The notes under the pieces are model-generated. The model saw only the letters and a list, made by a program, of their open reading frames with translations. It was not told the DNA's origin and did not search any database. A program made the position numbers and the translations under genes. DNA of 64,000 nucleotides from Leishmania mexicana MHOM/GT/2001/U1103 (Eukaryota > Euglenozoa > Kinetoplastea > Trypanosomatida > Trypanosomatidae): the NCBI RefSeq assembly GCF_000234665.1, contig NC_018335.1, positions 558,001 to 622,000 on the forward strand. Direction: 5' to 3'. Numbering within the stretch: position 1 is the stretch's first letter; each line of letters begins with the position of its first letter. This document shows, piece after piece, positions 37,756 to 47,762 of the stretch.

Positions 37756-40700
37756 ATCAGCGCAGACACCGGCGATGCGAGGTAGTGATGAGGTAGACCT
37801 GGGGCAGCGGCCTACAACGCCGTTCAGTGCGAAACGGCCACAGAAGCGAACGTTGCACAAAAACAAAATGTAGCAGGCGTGAAACACACACACACAGACG
37901 CACTTGACAGGGGGGAGGGAGGCGGACACACTGTCAGTGACGGGCATCCATCACGGATACCAAGAAGGGCGGAACTGTAAATGACCCCCGGCGACAGCCT
38001 CGCACCCGTGCCGACACTTTAGGAGACGAACGGAGAAGTATGGCCCCGTGTTAGTTCTGTCACCCACCCCTCCCACCCGGCTTCGCCTGACTCGACTGTG
38101 AACGGCAGTCGATACGGTGGTAGCTGGAGGATAATGTGTGCACGACGGACACTTTAGCAGTGGCAGCGAGAGAGACGTGCAGAACTAACAAAGGTGAACA
38201 GGAGGCCGCATATCAAGTTGAGTAGAGAGGACAACGTGGAAAAGATAAACTGGCTGCTGCTATGATCGGAACAGTTCGCTAAACCCATCATCTCGCTTTG
38301 CCAACGACGTGGTTTTCAAGCGCATGCGGGCATTTCAAACACACAGGTGAGAAACAGCGTTGTGCGCCAGTCTTGGCGGCTCGCACGCACCGGTCCCTGT
38401 CTCTACGGAATACCGGCTATTGACGGCAGGCCGTGCGACCTTGCATGTAAGGTACGGCCTCACGCACCACGCGGGGCCAAAACTGAGGTGGTCAACTTTC
38501 CAAACTCATTGGGGTTATTGCACAGCCTAGAGCTTGAGCACTGGCGGGCTTCCAAGATGCCACTGCGGAAACGAACAGAAAAGCAAGAAAGAGGTCGCCA
38601 TCGTCTACCTGGGCGACAGGAGGACTACAAGCAACACAGATACCACGCCACGAACGCTGATGGACCTTGAACGTGCGTCCAATGCCCACCACCACTCCAG
38701 CAGCGACCGCTGGCGAAGGTACGTCTCAGGCTCGACAACACTGGCAAGAGCACATCATTGAAACGTGGCCACCTTTTCGGCCGAGTTGAACCCGGCCCAT
38801 ACGGCGCCGCTGTTCCATCTGCCTCTGAACGAGAGAAGAAAGACACGTGCCTACAATCAGTGCCGGTGTGGATGTCCACGGCAAAGACAGGAGCCCAATC
38901 GCTGAGGGAGAGGAACGCCCTATACACCCGCCCCTTTCACCCTCACCCTTGACGAAGCCAACCTGCGGAAAGGCAAGTGATACCCGCCGACTTTGGCACC
39001 GGTAGCTCTACATTCTCCTGAGCTTCCTGTCGGAGTGTGCGGCACAACTGAAAGAGCTCAACAAGATAAAGGTCAAGGGCGAGGCATTGCAAAGGACGGC
39101 GCATCGTGAGACTCCCGAAGCACTCCCTACGCGCACAGGGAAAAGGCCGAGGGGCTTCATGGACTCGCAACGAATCCACTACAGCGCCGGTAATGGATAA
39201 AAACGGCGAGCACTCTTTGGAGCATGGTGGCGAGCCTGAAAAGCGCTGAAAAGGGTAGTCGCGTACCGGGTAGATGAACAATTAGCACACGAGGCACTAA
39301 ACGAGTAAAGCCGGCTGTACGTGTTGGCCGCCGGCAAGAAAGGGGGCGCAGCGACAAGTGCAGAGCAGACATCGGAATGCCAGTGGATCAACTGGTGCGA
39401 ATAAATGGGCCACACGTCCTACGCGACGTTGCAGCAGTAGAGTGCACCATCGGCCACCACCTCACGCCACAAGACCACACTGCGCACGTCGCAAAGCAAA
39501 GTTGCCAGAACATCTTCGCCAACTACAAGGAAAAATCACCGCTGGTGGTGTCGACGGTAGAGGAACAGCTCACTGCAGCTGGCACCGAAACTCCACTACA
39601 ATTTGGTATCTTCCTCGACGATGGCACCGCGGCATTATGAGGCCCGGCAAAAAAACAAGAGCTCCAGCCCTGCCCACTGCTTGATGAGATCAAATATTTG
39701 GTGAAATTCTTTTATGTGAGGTGTGTGAGGTGGGCGGCAATCTGCAGATATGACGCACTGTTGCCACGCAAAGTGCGCAGGATGTCGAATGCGAAATCCC
39801 CGTAGATCCATCTACATGCCTACCATCAAACACCTGAACCCACGAATGCAGCTACAAATGGCCCTCTGCCGACACCTGGAGTGCGCAAGGCACTCTTTTT
39901 GTTTTATGCGTAGCAGCAAATAGACGCTATGATCAGCTGGGGGTAGGTGGCTGCGGCAGGGGGTAGCCATGAAGGGATGCAAGGTTCACTGACCCGCAGG
40001 ACATACCCTCGAGCGCATATCCCAGTTATCATCTCCGAGACCTTAGGTGGCGTTTTTGTCCAGAGGCGTTATCATGAGGATTATGGCGCTCACGCGCAAA
40101 ACCATCTTTTCCGAAAAAAGAAAAAGGATGGGCCCATGGAGTGCTTGTTCGTATGAGAGTGTGCATCGCCGCGCCCCATTCTCAAAGATGCATTGTTGGA
40201 TCTAATTCGCTGATGCTTATCGCCTCACTGAGCGACTACTGGTGGGCACAGGAAGGCATGGTAGGCAGCCATGTGCAATACCGTCTGCTTCTCCGCCAGT
40301 TGAAAAAAGGCCTGGCTCTATTCCCTGTGCTCTGTACCCACTAGCAAGAACCTGCGCATTCGATTCGATCGCACTGCTGCTGTTTTCTCCTACAACGTAG
40401 GATGTCTGGCTTCACGTGTCGCCGTCGCTCCTCAGTTTGCGGCGTCCTCGCTGAGTCACTCCGCCTACATCCTTACCTTGGCCTCGCGAGTGCACAGAGC
40501 CGGTTTCATGAGCCGTCAGGAAGAGTGCGTTGCCCTGAAAAAAAAGTCGAGCGTGAAGTGCGCCAAAGACCGCGTGGGACGTGGACGCTATTGATGAGGA
40601 TAAAGGTGCCGCCACGGCCAAGGGTGCGAGACAGGACGCACAGAGAGTACAGAGAAAGATTGAGCGAAGAGAAGCATCTCGATACTTGACGTCACGTAGA

Positions 40701-41764
40701 GCGACCTTGCCAAACACGCAGGCCTGCTCCTACGGTGATCTACGGAGCATGCGGCCTACACTTGCAAGTGCGCATGTCCTTTTATTTTTTTGGTTACTTG
40801 CTCGAGGTCGCTGAGTGCAGTTTGTTTTCGGTCTTTTGTGTTTCGTCTGAGCAGCTGTAGCAGTCATGAAGGCATCAAAGGCAGGGAAGAACCTCCGTCC
40901 CTCGCTCCCCATCGAAAAAAAGACATCCCAGCACTGTATAACGTAGCACTGCATGCTGTTGTCGTTGGAACGTCAGGCTGGTGAGGAGTGCCAAGCAGAG
41001 AAAGGCCCCGCCGAACAGGATACGCTTCGGTGACGAATGAGAACGACGGTACGAGCTCCCCCCCCGCCCCCCCCCAAAAAAAAAACAACGTTCACTATTT
41101 TTTTCTGCTTTATATTTTTTTCCAGGGGAGGGGGAGGGGGGTGGGGCCGCTTCTCAATCGAAGCGCTCCAACATCGATACGAATGTCTGTTGCCATCTGA
41201 AACAGCGACAGCCCCCTCCCCCTCCCCTCTCCCCTCTCCGCCCCCCCCCAAAGCAAACGGAAGAAGAGCGACAGCTGAGAATGGGACACGAAGAAACAGA
41301 AAAGGAATGACATAGCAGCAAAATAAAGACATATGCGAGCACCGCCCCTGCGCGCTGTGCACCCTCGCATGCGTCTTGTTCGCCCGCTCGAAAGAATGCG
41401 TAGCAGATGGTGGCTTCGGTGGTCCTCTTCCTCGTCTTGAGGGCGGCACTCCGCCCCTCCCCCCCCCCCCGCAATGCAGAGCAGAGGAAGACAGCGTGAC
41501 ACTCTTGCACGAGGCAACGGGACCGCGAAAAAAAAATATATAAATATATATATAGTGTGAAGAGCCGGAGATGGGGACGGTTTCGCGCCGCCTTCAAACG
41601 CAGACGAAGGGCAAAGCACTCGGAAGAGTCGCAACAAGTAGCGAGGTGGTCGTGCGGTGTCGGAGGTGCCCAGAGAACAGTTCTCCTCCTTCATGGGAAA
41701 GATGACGGGCACTCAACGCGACAAAAAAAACACGCCTAAACTCTCCAGCACCTGTTTAGTGCGC
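37756..41764. other. Gene-poor stretch, 4 kb
   Basis: No intact gene. Base composition between about 38200 and 40900 appears less GC-rich than the genes, and open frames are short on both strands. A coding-like plus-strand frame at 39377-39640 is listed separately. From 41050 to 41560 there are strong poly-C/poly-A and AT-repeat runs (41060-41092, 41214-41252, 41459-41471, 41529-41556) next to the PSP1-domain gene's 3' end. It could be an old rearrangement or relic region. Confidence 0.5.
39377..39640 (+). pseudogene. Possible plus-strand gene relic
   Basis: An 87-residue frame with protein-like composition (VDQLVRINGPHVLRDVAAVE and VSTVEEQLTAAGTETPLQFG) reads against the direction of the whole window. 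It is preceded by stretches with several stops and has no family that I recognise. It may be a remnant of a mobile element or gene inserted in the other orientation, or chance. Listed because the codon use looks more coding-like than its surroundings. Confidence 0.22.
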
Positions 41765-43093
41765 CTACGAGGTACCTCGGAAGCCGACGCGCAAGCGGTG
41801 CCCTCGCCGTGACGGCTCCACCTTTCGCGGCGCCTCATTGCGCACCGCTGTATTCGTGTTCTGCATCCAGATACGCGCGTTGAAGACACGAAAAAGCTCC
41901 TTGTTGAGTTCGCGGAAGTCAATCACCTCGGCCGAGTCAAAGAAGAAACTGATCTTTGTGCCGTCATACTGATACTCGCAGTCGAGCACCTCCATGGAAA
42001 GGCGCAGGCGATCGGCAATGTCGCGACACGTGGTGAGCGCCAGACGCTCCATGCTGACGTGCTCGCGATGCAAACGGTGCACCTCCTCATCTGTGGCAAC
42101 ACGGATGACCTCCATGATGGAACCAGCGTTTCCCGGGGGCAACACGCCGGGGTCGAGCGACTGAATGGTATCCACGTCGTATGCCTGCTTGTGAGGATTC
42201 CATAGAGCACATTGCACCACGAGCCCGCAGTCGTACCCGCGGTCGCCAGGCACTATGACGTAAGTGCCCGCCTTCATGGTGACAGGACTCAGAAAGCGAC
42301 GCAACCGGCCGCGCTTGAACTCGACGTGTGTCATGTAGCAGAACTGCGTCGCTGGCCACGGACACCGCCTCGCCTGCTCCGCGACGCCATCGGAGAGTCG
42401 GGGTTGGGTAGTGAAAGCACTCACAGGAGTTCTGCCCGTGACCTGCACCTCGGAGCGCGCGAGAGAGGGCACAAGTGCGACGCGTGAGGGAGAGCCTTGC
42501 ATACCACGCATGAGGGACATGCGAGGCTCCTCGTTGTCGCGCGGGGATACACCACCATCGACGCCCCGCTTTGCTACATCAGATGGAGACTCTGAGTAGC
42601 TTATCCCGCACGAGGCTTGACCGGAGGTGGCGCCGCTCGTGGCGGTGTCTCGACCCAAGAGAACCCACACCACATTCTGAGACTGGATAACGAGGCGCCG
42701 CGTGTTCTCCATGACTGTTTGGAGGAGGTAAAGAGCGTCGCGCTCCGAAGCCCCACCCCAAGACACCGCAGCGTGCGTTGCGCCAGGCTTTGCGGGATAG
42801 CCGTGCGCACCCGATCCCCATGCGCTGGTAACGGTTGGGGATCGCGACGCACATGTGGCTGCAGAGGGGCTCGTCTCCGCAAACACGTACAGCTGCTCCC
42901 CGAGGAGCTGCAGATAGCTGTTCACTGCCCTCATTTCGGAGAGCATCTCCAGGGGACCCATGAATCCTCTCTTGACCGGTAACTTGTCGACGGGTGCGAC
43001 CGATGCCGTTTCGGTGGATCGATCTGGCCGGCCGATAGGCGTGCAGAAGATGCCCAGGGAATCTGCAGAGGTACCCGCAGCCGTAGAGGGCAT
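41765..43093 (-). CDS. PSP1 C-terminal-domain protein
   Basis: The protein has 442 residues from ATG 43093, the first ATG after an acceptor. Residues 1-250 are mostly low-complexity, with one helical block (GPLEMLSEMRAVNSYLQLLG, ~50-70). Residues ~254-408 are a PSP1 domain: VEFKRGRLRRF, GTYVIVPGDRGYDCGLVV, DEEVHRLHREH, LRLSMEVLDCEYQYDGTKIS and VIDFRELNKELFRVFNARIW. The domain is shared with bacterial YaaT-type proteins and fungal Psp1. Its chemistry is not established; in trypanosomatids, members have been linked to mRNA-binding complexes, so a role in mRNA control is an inference. The C-terminus is Arg-rich. Confidence 0.88.
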   Translation of the reverse strand: MPSTAAGTSADSLGIFCTPIGRPDRSTETASVAPVDKLPVKRGFMGPLEMLSEMRAVNSYLQLLGEQLYVFAETSPSAATCASRSPTVTSAWGSGAHGYPAKPGATHAAVSWGGASERDALYLLQTVMENTRRLVIQSQNVVWVLLGRDTATSGATSGQASCGISYSESPSDVAKRGVDGGVSPRDNEEPRMSLMRGMQGSPSRVALVPSLARSEVQVTGRTPVSAFTTQPRLSDGVAEQARRCPWPATQFCYMTHVEFKRGRLRRFLSPVTMKAGTYVIVPGDRGYDCGLVVQCALWNPHKQAYDVDTIQSLDPGVLPPGNAGSIMEVIRVATDEEVHRLHREHVSMERLALTTCRDIADRLRLSMEVLDCEYQYDGTKISFFFDSAEVIDFRELNKELFRVFNARIWMQNTNTAVRNEAPRKVEPSRRGHRLRVGFRGTS

Positions 43094-44071
43094 ATCGAAA
43101 GCTCTCGGGTGTAGGTCTAGGAACAGCTGATCTGTCCTGTCTACGCAATGCCGCGTCAGCAGATCACAACGGCAGCTGAGAACTTGTGGCTCAAAGAGGG
43201 ATGGTAAGGAGGAGCAGTGAAAGAGCGCGAAATCTGCAGGTATGTTGGCGAGAGGGCCACAAGACAAAGAAAGGGCCCGCAATGTGATGGGGATGGGTCT
43301 CACAACATGTACGGGCAAGCATCCGGCCGAAAGCGTGCGGGCGTCACGAAGGGATGGTGATGCGTGTTTCGTGTTGTCTTTTTCGTTGGTGCTCTTCCCC
43401 TGAGCTTGTTGTTTGCGGCTCGTTGTGGTGGTGATGTTTCTTTGTTCGGTGTCGGATGGACGCAGGGAGACCAGCGAGCATGTGATGCCTTTTAACTTCA
43501 CCGTAGGTACACAAGAAGCACACGTAACGGCGAGCGGGAAAGAAACACGAGGAGATCGGAATGACGAACGGGGTGGGGGGGTCGCAACGGTAGGACGCCG
43601 TGACACCGCTCGCGTGCGAGAGGTGTCACCGTTTCCGTTTACGGCCCCCAACATCGAAAAGGTTGCTGAGCCCAGTGCCTTCTCCTCGTTTACAAAGCTC
43701 AGCAGGACTCGTTGGCGCCTCAACAGAGACGCGCGGCACGACTGAACATTTCAAATATGCTCGCCCTTCCCTTTCCCCGATTCCGAAGAGGACGCCCTCA
43801 CGGGGACGAGGCAAGGAGTCGGTCATATGCGCACTCCAAGATTGGGGACGAGGGGAGGGTGGATTCGGGAAGATAATCTTCTGAGCGCGTCTTTTTTTTC
43901 CTTGCAGTTCTGCCGTAGAGGCGTGGTGTGACGGGGAAGCGAGACGCCTGCACCCGCCCCTGCCTTCTGGTGCGTACAGGAACACCACGACGGCATACAT
44001 GGCTGCAGTATTGTATGCACATTCATCTAAGTCCCTGTTTCTTTCTTTGCCTGTTTACTCACCACCACTAT
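43094..44071. other. Intergenic
   Basis: The PSP1-protein frame stays open up to 43723, but the acceptor at 43175-43184 falls inside that extension, so it is treated as untranslated. The rest shows no gene. Plus-strand A-rich run at 43891-43899. Confidence 0.55.
43175..43225 (-). promoter_or_regulatory. Spliced-leader acceptor deciding the PSP1-protein start
   Basis: A minus-strand tract of the form TTTCACTGCTCCTCCTTACC leads to CACAAG (AG 43183-43184) and CTCAG (AG 43175-43176). No ATG occurs between these and 43093. Confidence 0.6.
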
Positions 44072-46834
44072 TTACTGGGGAGGAGGGACCGTGTGCAGCA
44101 CAGACTCGTCCAGGTAAAACGGCTGTTGCGCGTCATCTGCCCCTTCCGGGGTGTGCCCAATCCAGAACAGCAGAAGGCGCTCAGCGCGGCGCTTTCCTGA
44201 AGAACACCCATGCTGGCCGTCCTCTGCATCTGCGTCCTCTGAGGCGGGCGGAGATGGCGAGGGTGGCTCCATGTGCGGTGCTGGGAACACAAGAGTTAAC
44301 GGTGCAATGTGTTTGATGTCAACAAAAGCACCACCGGTGTCCGTTGCTACCACGGCACTGGGAGTGCCTGCCACATCGCTGCTCGTGCCCGTCTCGCTAT
44401 CCGTTCGCCGACGTACTGTCTTTGGATTCGTCGACGCAGAAAGCGATGCCAAGGAAGACAAGCAGGACTCCGACAAGGTCACCCCGGCCAACGCAGCAAC
44501 TCGCTCGGCGACAAGTCGTAGCGCGTGCACGGAGAGGTGAAAGGGCTCGCACATTCCGAGGAAACGCGACTGGAGCGCTGGCCCCAAGCGAATGCGCCAG
44601 AATCGCTCTGAGGCGGCACCAGCTGGCTGCAAAAGTGAGGCCAACACCGCTTCAAAAGCCGCCCGTGCTTCCCACGGGGTGGTGGCGCTGCGGAGATCGT
44701 GGTGCAGGAGGTGTTTCGCCGTTCGCGCGACCATCTCCACATGGCACCAGTGCTCGACTGCAGGTCGTGTCGTCTGCGGTAAACGATGCAGAACGTACGC
44801 CAGGTATCGCATGTTAAGGCCGTTCGCGTGCATCAGCTCACTCAGCGTCGGAACCATGAGAAAGCTGCCCGCTTTTCGGCAGCCTGCCGCGCACCGCACC
44901 GCACTGGGGCAATCCTGCCCCAGTAGTTCGACAGGAGTACCCTCTCCACTCGAACGTCCGAGTACCAGTCGCGTGTAGCAGTGCATGCATACACGGCAGC
45001 ACTGCAACGGATTTGTACACACCACAAAGCGCAGTTCGTTGGCGTCGATTTCACCGCTGCACAAGTTGCAGCATTCGACGGGGACCAGAGGCACGGCCAC
45101 GGGGAGTCGGAAGCCGAGTGCACCGGCCACACGTGTGATGCCCTCTGACTTGACCCACGTGCCTGCCGCATAGGACTGGGACGCAAGTGCCGCCGATTTG
45201 CACGCCTGTGCAGTACTGGCTCTCGCCGCCGACTCCTGTGACGTGCACACACACTCGTTCGGGAGCCATCGCGTCTGCCATCTGACAAACACCTCCGGTC
45301 GGACGCGATAGCACAGCAAGCTGGCGTACAAAGACGAGGCGCGTGGGAGGCCAACCAGCTCGTCCGACGTCTTTGATGGCGGCGATAACACGGCGACAGA
45401 ATCGTCCGTGCGGTGCAGAGGCAGCACGGGTGGAAGAAGACGGTGGGTCTGCGACAAGTAGAGCCGGCGGTCGCGTCCCGTGTACACACGCCACTCGTGG
45501 GGCACGTCACCCCCTTCGAAGCGAAGGGCATCACCAAGACTCTTCAGGAGCTCCGAGACAAGCGGCGATCGCGGCAACGCCGGCGTTGGTGTGCAAGCAG
45601 AAAGTGTGTCATCACCACCCGCGGCAGCAATCATATTCCTATCACCTGCCACAAGGTTCGCCGTCCCATAGGGAGGAATCGTAGAGCATAAAAACGAAAA
45701 GCCACCAAACGTGCAGTAGGCGTGAAGCGGCACATGAAGAGCGTGCCGCGGTGCCACAACAGCGAGCACCTCCTGGTTGCGATAGATGGCGTGCCCGCAC
45801 TTCATCGTCATCTCATCGCCACCAAGGACGCCATACGCCGTGTCCACGCAGCGCCGCAGCAGAATACCGCTGTCGAAGTACACTTGATCTGGAAATTGCG
45901 GGTGTGCCGCCACCTGGCGAGTGGGCGGCGGCATCGTCGCCTCCTTCCATATCTGCACTACGATGCGCTCAACCTCAGACCGAAACGCGGCAAGGAGCGC
46001 ATCCAACTCGGCCTGCTGTGCTGCCTCAGATGGCGCTGACAAAAGAATAGAGGAGGCGGGCGCAGTGGGGCGGAAAAAGTCCGCCGCCAGAAAGCACCGC
46101 TCCACCGCCCGCTGATACTCAAAGTTCCAATCCCGCGCTGCCCTCCCCCTGGGATGAATCGTGCCCCAGTAGTAGGCATAAAGCTCTGCATCGCGAAAGA
46201 GAAAATGAGGTGATGCCGTGCGAGAGATGTCCGCGCAGGAAACAGACGGCAGGACGTTGTGCCAGCACACCTGCGTACTCGGTAGCGCAGCTCGCGGGGA
46301 CGGCGCCTCGACGCTGTCAGAGGCCGCCGCGGGTGTAGCACGGGTGTCGTACACGCGGAGCCAACATGGTGCAGCGCCGGCATCCTCAGCCGTTGTCGCC
46401 TCGTTCGAGTCTGAGTAGGCGATCCACCCTAGCGTGCCATCGGCGCACCGAGTGCTGATCCACCAGCCGCCAAACACGTCGCGGTATCGAGACGCTTCGA
46501 GCAGGACGGCACCCACAGGAACTGCGCCAACGGCCTCGCCCAGCGGACCGGCGTAGAGAAGCGCCTCTTTTAAGGCACCCCAGAAGACGGGGGAGCGGCT
46601 GCGGCGCGGTCGGCCATTCGGCGGCGCAGAAGGATGCAGTGATGTCGATGCGGTCACAGAAGCCGAGGTCTTGGCTGGAAACGCTCTCGCACCTTGAAGC
46701 ATTGGTCGCCGCCGGGGTGCCGGAGATGAGAGCGGGGCGGCACCGCCCGTCCATCGAGGCGGACGAGGCTGCTTCACTGGCGACGCACTGCTGCCATTGG
46801 CGGCGCTTTTCTCTCCATTGCGCTCACTCCCCAT
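44072..46834 (-). CDS. CLU/TIF31-like protein with a cysteine-rich zinc-finger-like insert
   Basis: The protein has 920 residues from ATG 46834; the longer frame opens only with GTG. Residues 1-90 are basic and low-complexity. An SH3-like patch (YRDVFGGWWIST to GTLGWI) lies at ~110-135. Residues ~320-560 include VYFDSGILLRRCVDTAYGVL, GDEMTMKCGHAIYRNQEVL and GDALRFEGGDVPHEWRVYTG, then YRVRPEVFVRW, resembling the CLU/TIF31 central region. Residues ~588-652 hold a cluster of at least twelve Cys (CCNLCSGEI, CRVCMHCYTR, CPSAVRCAAGC), like a RING or related zinc finger. After it come LMHANGLNMRYLAYVL and VEMVARTAKHLL, matching the 'GINMRYLG' and 'RAAKHI' blocks of CLU proteins. CLU proteins bind mRNAs for mitochondrial proteins; the zinc-finger insert is unusual. 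Confidence 0.75.
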   Translation of the reverse strand: MGSERNGEKSAANGSSASPVKQPRPPRWTGGAAPLSSPAPRRRPMLQGARAFPAKTSASVTASTSLHPSAPPNGRPRRSRSPVFWGALKEALLYAGPLGEAVGAVPVGAVLLEASRYRDVFGGWWISTRCADGTLGWIAYSDSNEATTAEDAGAAPCWLRVYDTRATPAAASDSVEAPSPRAALPSTQVCWHNVLPSVSCADISRTASPHFLFRDAELYAYYWGTIHPRGRAARDWNFEYQRAVERCFLAADFFRPTAPASSILLSAPSEAAQQAELDALLAAFRSEVERIVVQIWKEATMPPPTRQVAAHPQFPDQVYFDSGILLRRCVDTAYGVLGGDEMTMKCGHAIYRNQEVLAVVAPRHALHVPLHAYCTFGGFSFLCSTIPPYGTANLVAGDRNMIAAAGGDDTLSACTPTPALPRSPLVSELLKSLGDALRFEGGDVPHEWRVYTGRDRRLYLSQTHRLLPPVLPLHRTDDSVAVLSPPSKTSDELVGLPRASSLYASLLCYRVRPEVFVRWQTRWLPNECVCTSQESAARASTAQACKSAALASQSYAAGTWVKSEGITRVAGALGFRLPVAVPLVPVECCNLCSGEIDANELRFVVCTNPLQCCRVCMHCYTRLVLGRSSGEGTPVELLGQDCPSAVRCAAGCRKAGSFLMVPTLSELMHANGLNMRYLAYVLHRLPQTTRPAVEHWCHVEMVARTAKHLLHHDLRSATTPWEARAAFEAVLASLLQPAGAASERFWRIRLGPALQSRFLGMCEPFHLSVHALRLVAERVAALAGVTLSESCLSSLASLSASTNPKTVRRRTDSETGTSSDVAGTPSAVVATDTGGAFVDIKHIAPLTLVFPAPHMEPPSPSPPASEDADAEDGQHGCSSGKRRAERLLLFWIGHTPEGADDAQQPFYLDESVLHTVPPPQ

Positions 46835-47762
46835 GGCTTGGCCTCGAGAGGTGGGTGCCAGACGGACGTGAACAGGCACGGGTATCTTCCTTCACACAAC
46901 CATGTGCTGCAGTAGTACCTCCGGAGACAAGGGAGGGCAGAGAGGCATCCAAGTCGCCAAGCAGGTCAAACACCAGCCGATAGAAAAATCAAGAAAAGAA
47001 AAACAACAAGAGAAGAACAGTGAAGGACGATTCCATGACACTGAGGCGAGAGAGAACCTTCATCAGAACGCTTCGGGGTGTTGCAGCGTTCTTCCTTGTC
47101 TGCTGCACCTATTTTTCGTTTCTCGTGTGTTACAGTGCCGCTTCCACATCCCAAACGGGTGGTTTCCATCGGGGAGCAACTCATAGCAACAGAAGGACTT
47201 GACGAGGAAGCTGCAACGCCACCCCCCCCCCACACACACAGACACATCGAAATGCATCAGCCTACCCCACGGAGGGCGTCTCTTAGAATACATTGCTTTC
47301 GCTGTTGTCTATATCTCGCCCATACATATATATATATATATCCATGTATTGTTCAGCAGAGAGCCGTCGCACGCCGTAACCAACGAAACACATGTACCGG
47401 ATAAGATGATGAGCGAGGAGGAACATCCCCTCCCCCCTCCACCGACGTAAGACGCACAAAGACGAGCAAGAGAGAGAGTCATCCTTTCGATACACCGGTG
47501 GCACCCATACACACAAACACAGGCAGGCAGACACCGTCAACATCGCCACGATGAGAAGAATAGGGAGATGCGTGCAACGAGCGCGAGGGCGGCCGCCCTC
47601 TGAAGCAGGCGAGGGCATCCCATACGTGCGGCACGAGGATGGCCCCTCGACAATAGAAGTAGGCGCTCACAGCACCCCATTGCGGCCTCGCCTCTACCCC
47701 GCGACTTCTCTCCCATCGAAACACTGGGCAGTTGTGGTTCATTCTCCATTGATCGATGCCGC
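46835..47762. other. Intergenic
   Basis: No supported gene. It contains a (TA)n tract at about 47325-47341, a poly-C then CA run at 47221-47239, and A-rich runs near 46981-47010. Confidence 0.5.

Noticed and set aside
40412..40717. A minus-strand 101-residue frame in the gene-poor block
   Set aside because: It opens with GTG, has no acceptor signal next to it and no recognisable domain.
46835..46879. Extension of the CLU-like protein to 46879
   Set aside because: That codon is GTG; the first in-frame ATG is 46834. The same reasoning moved starts for the genes at 12243, 19424 and 55138, and the TTG-opened frame at 58934.
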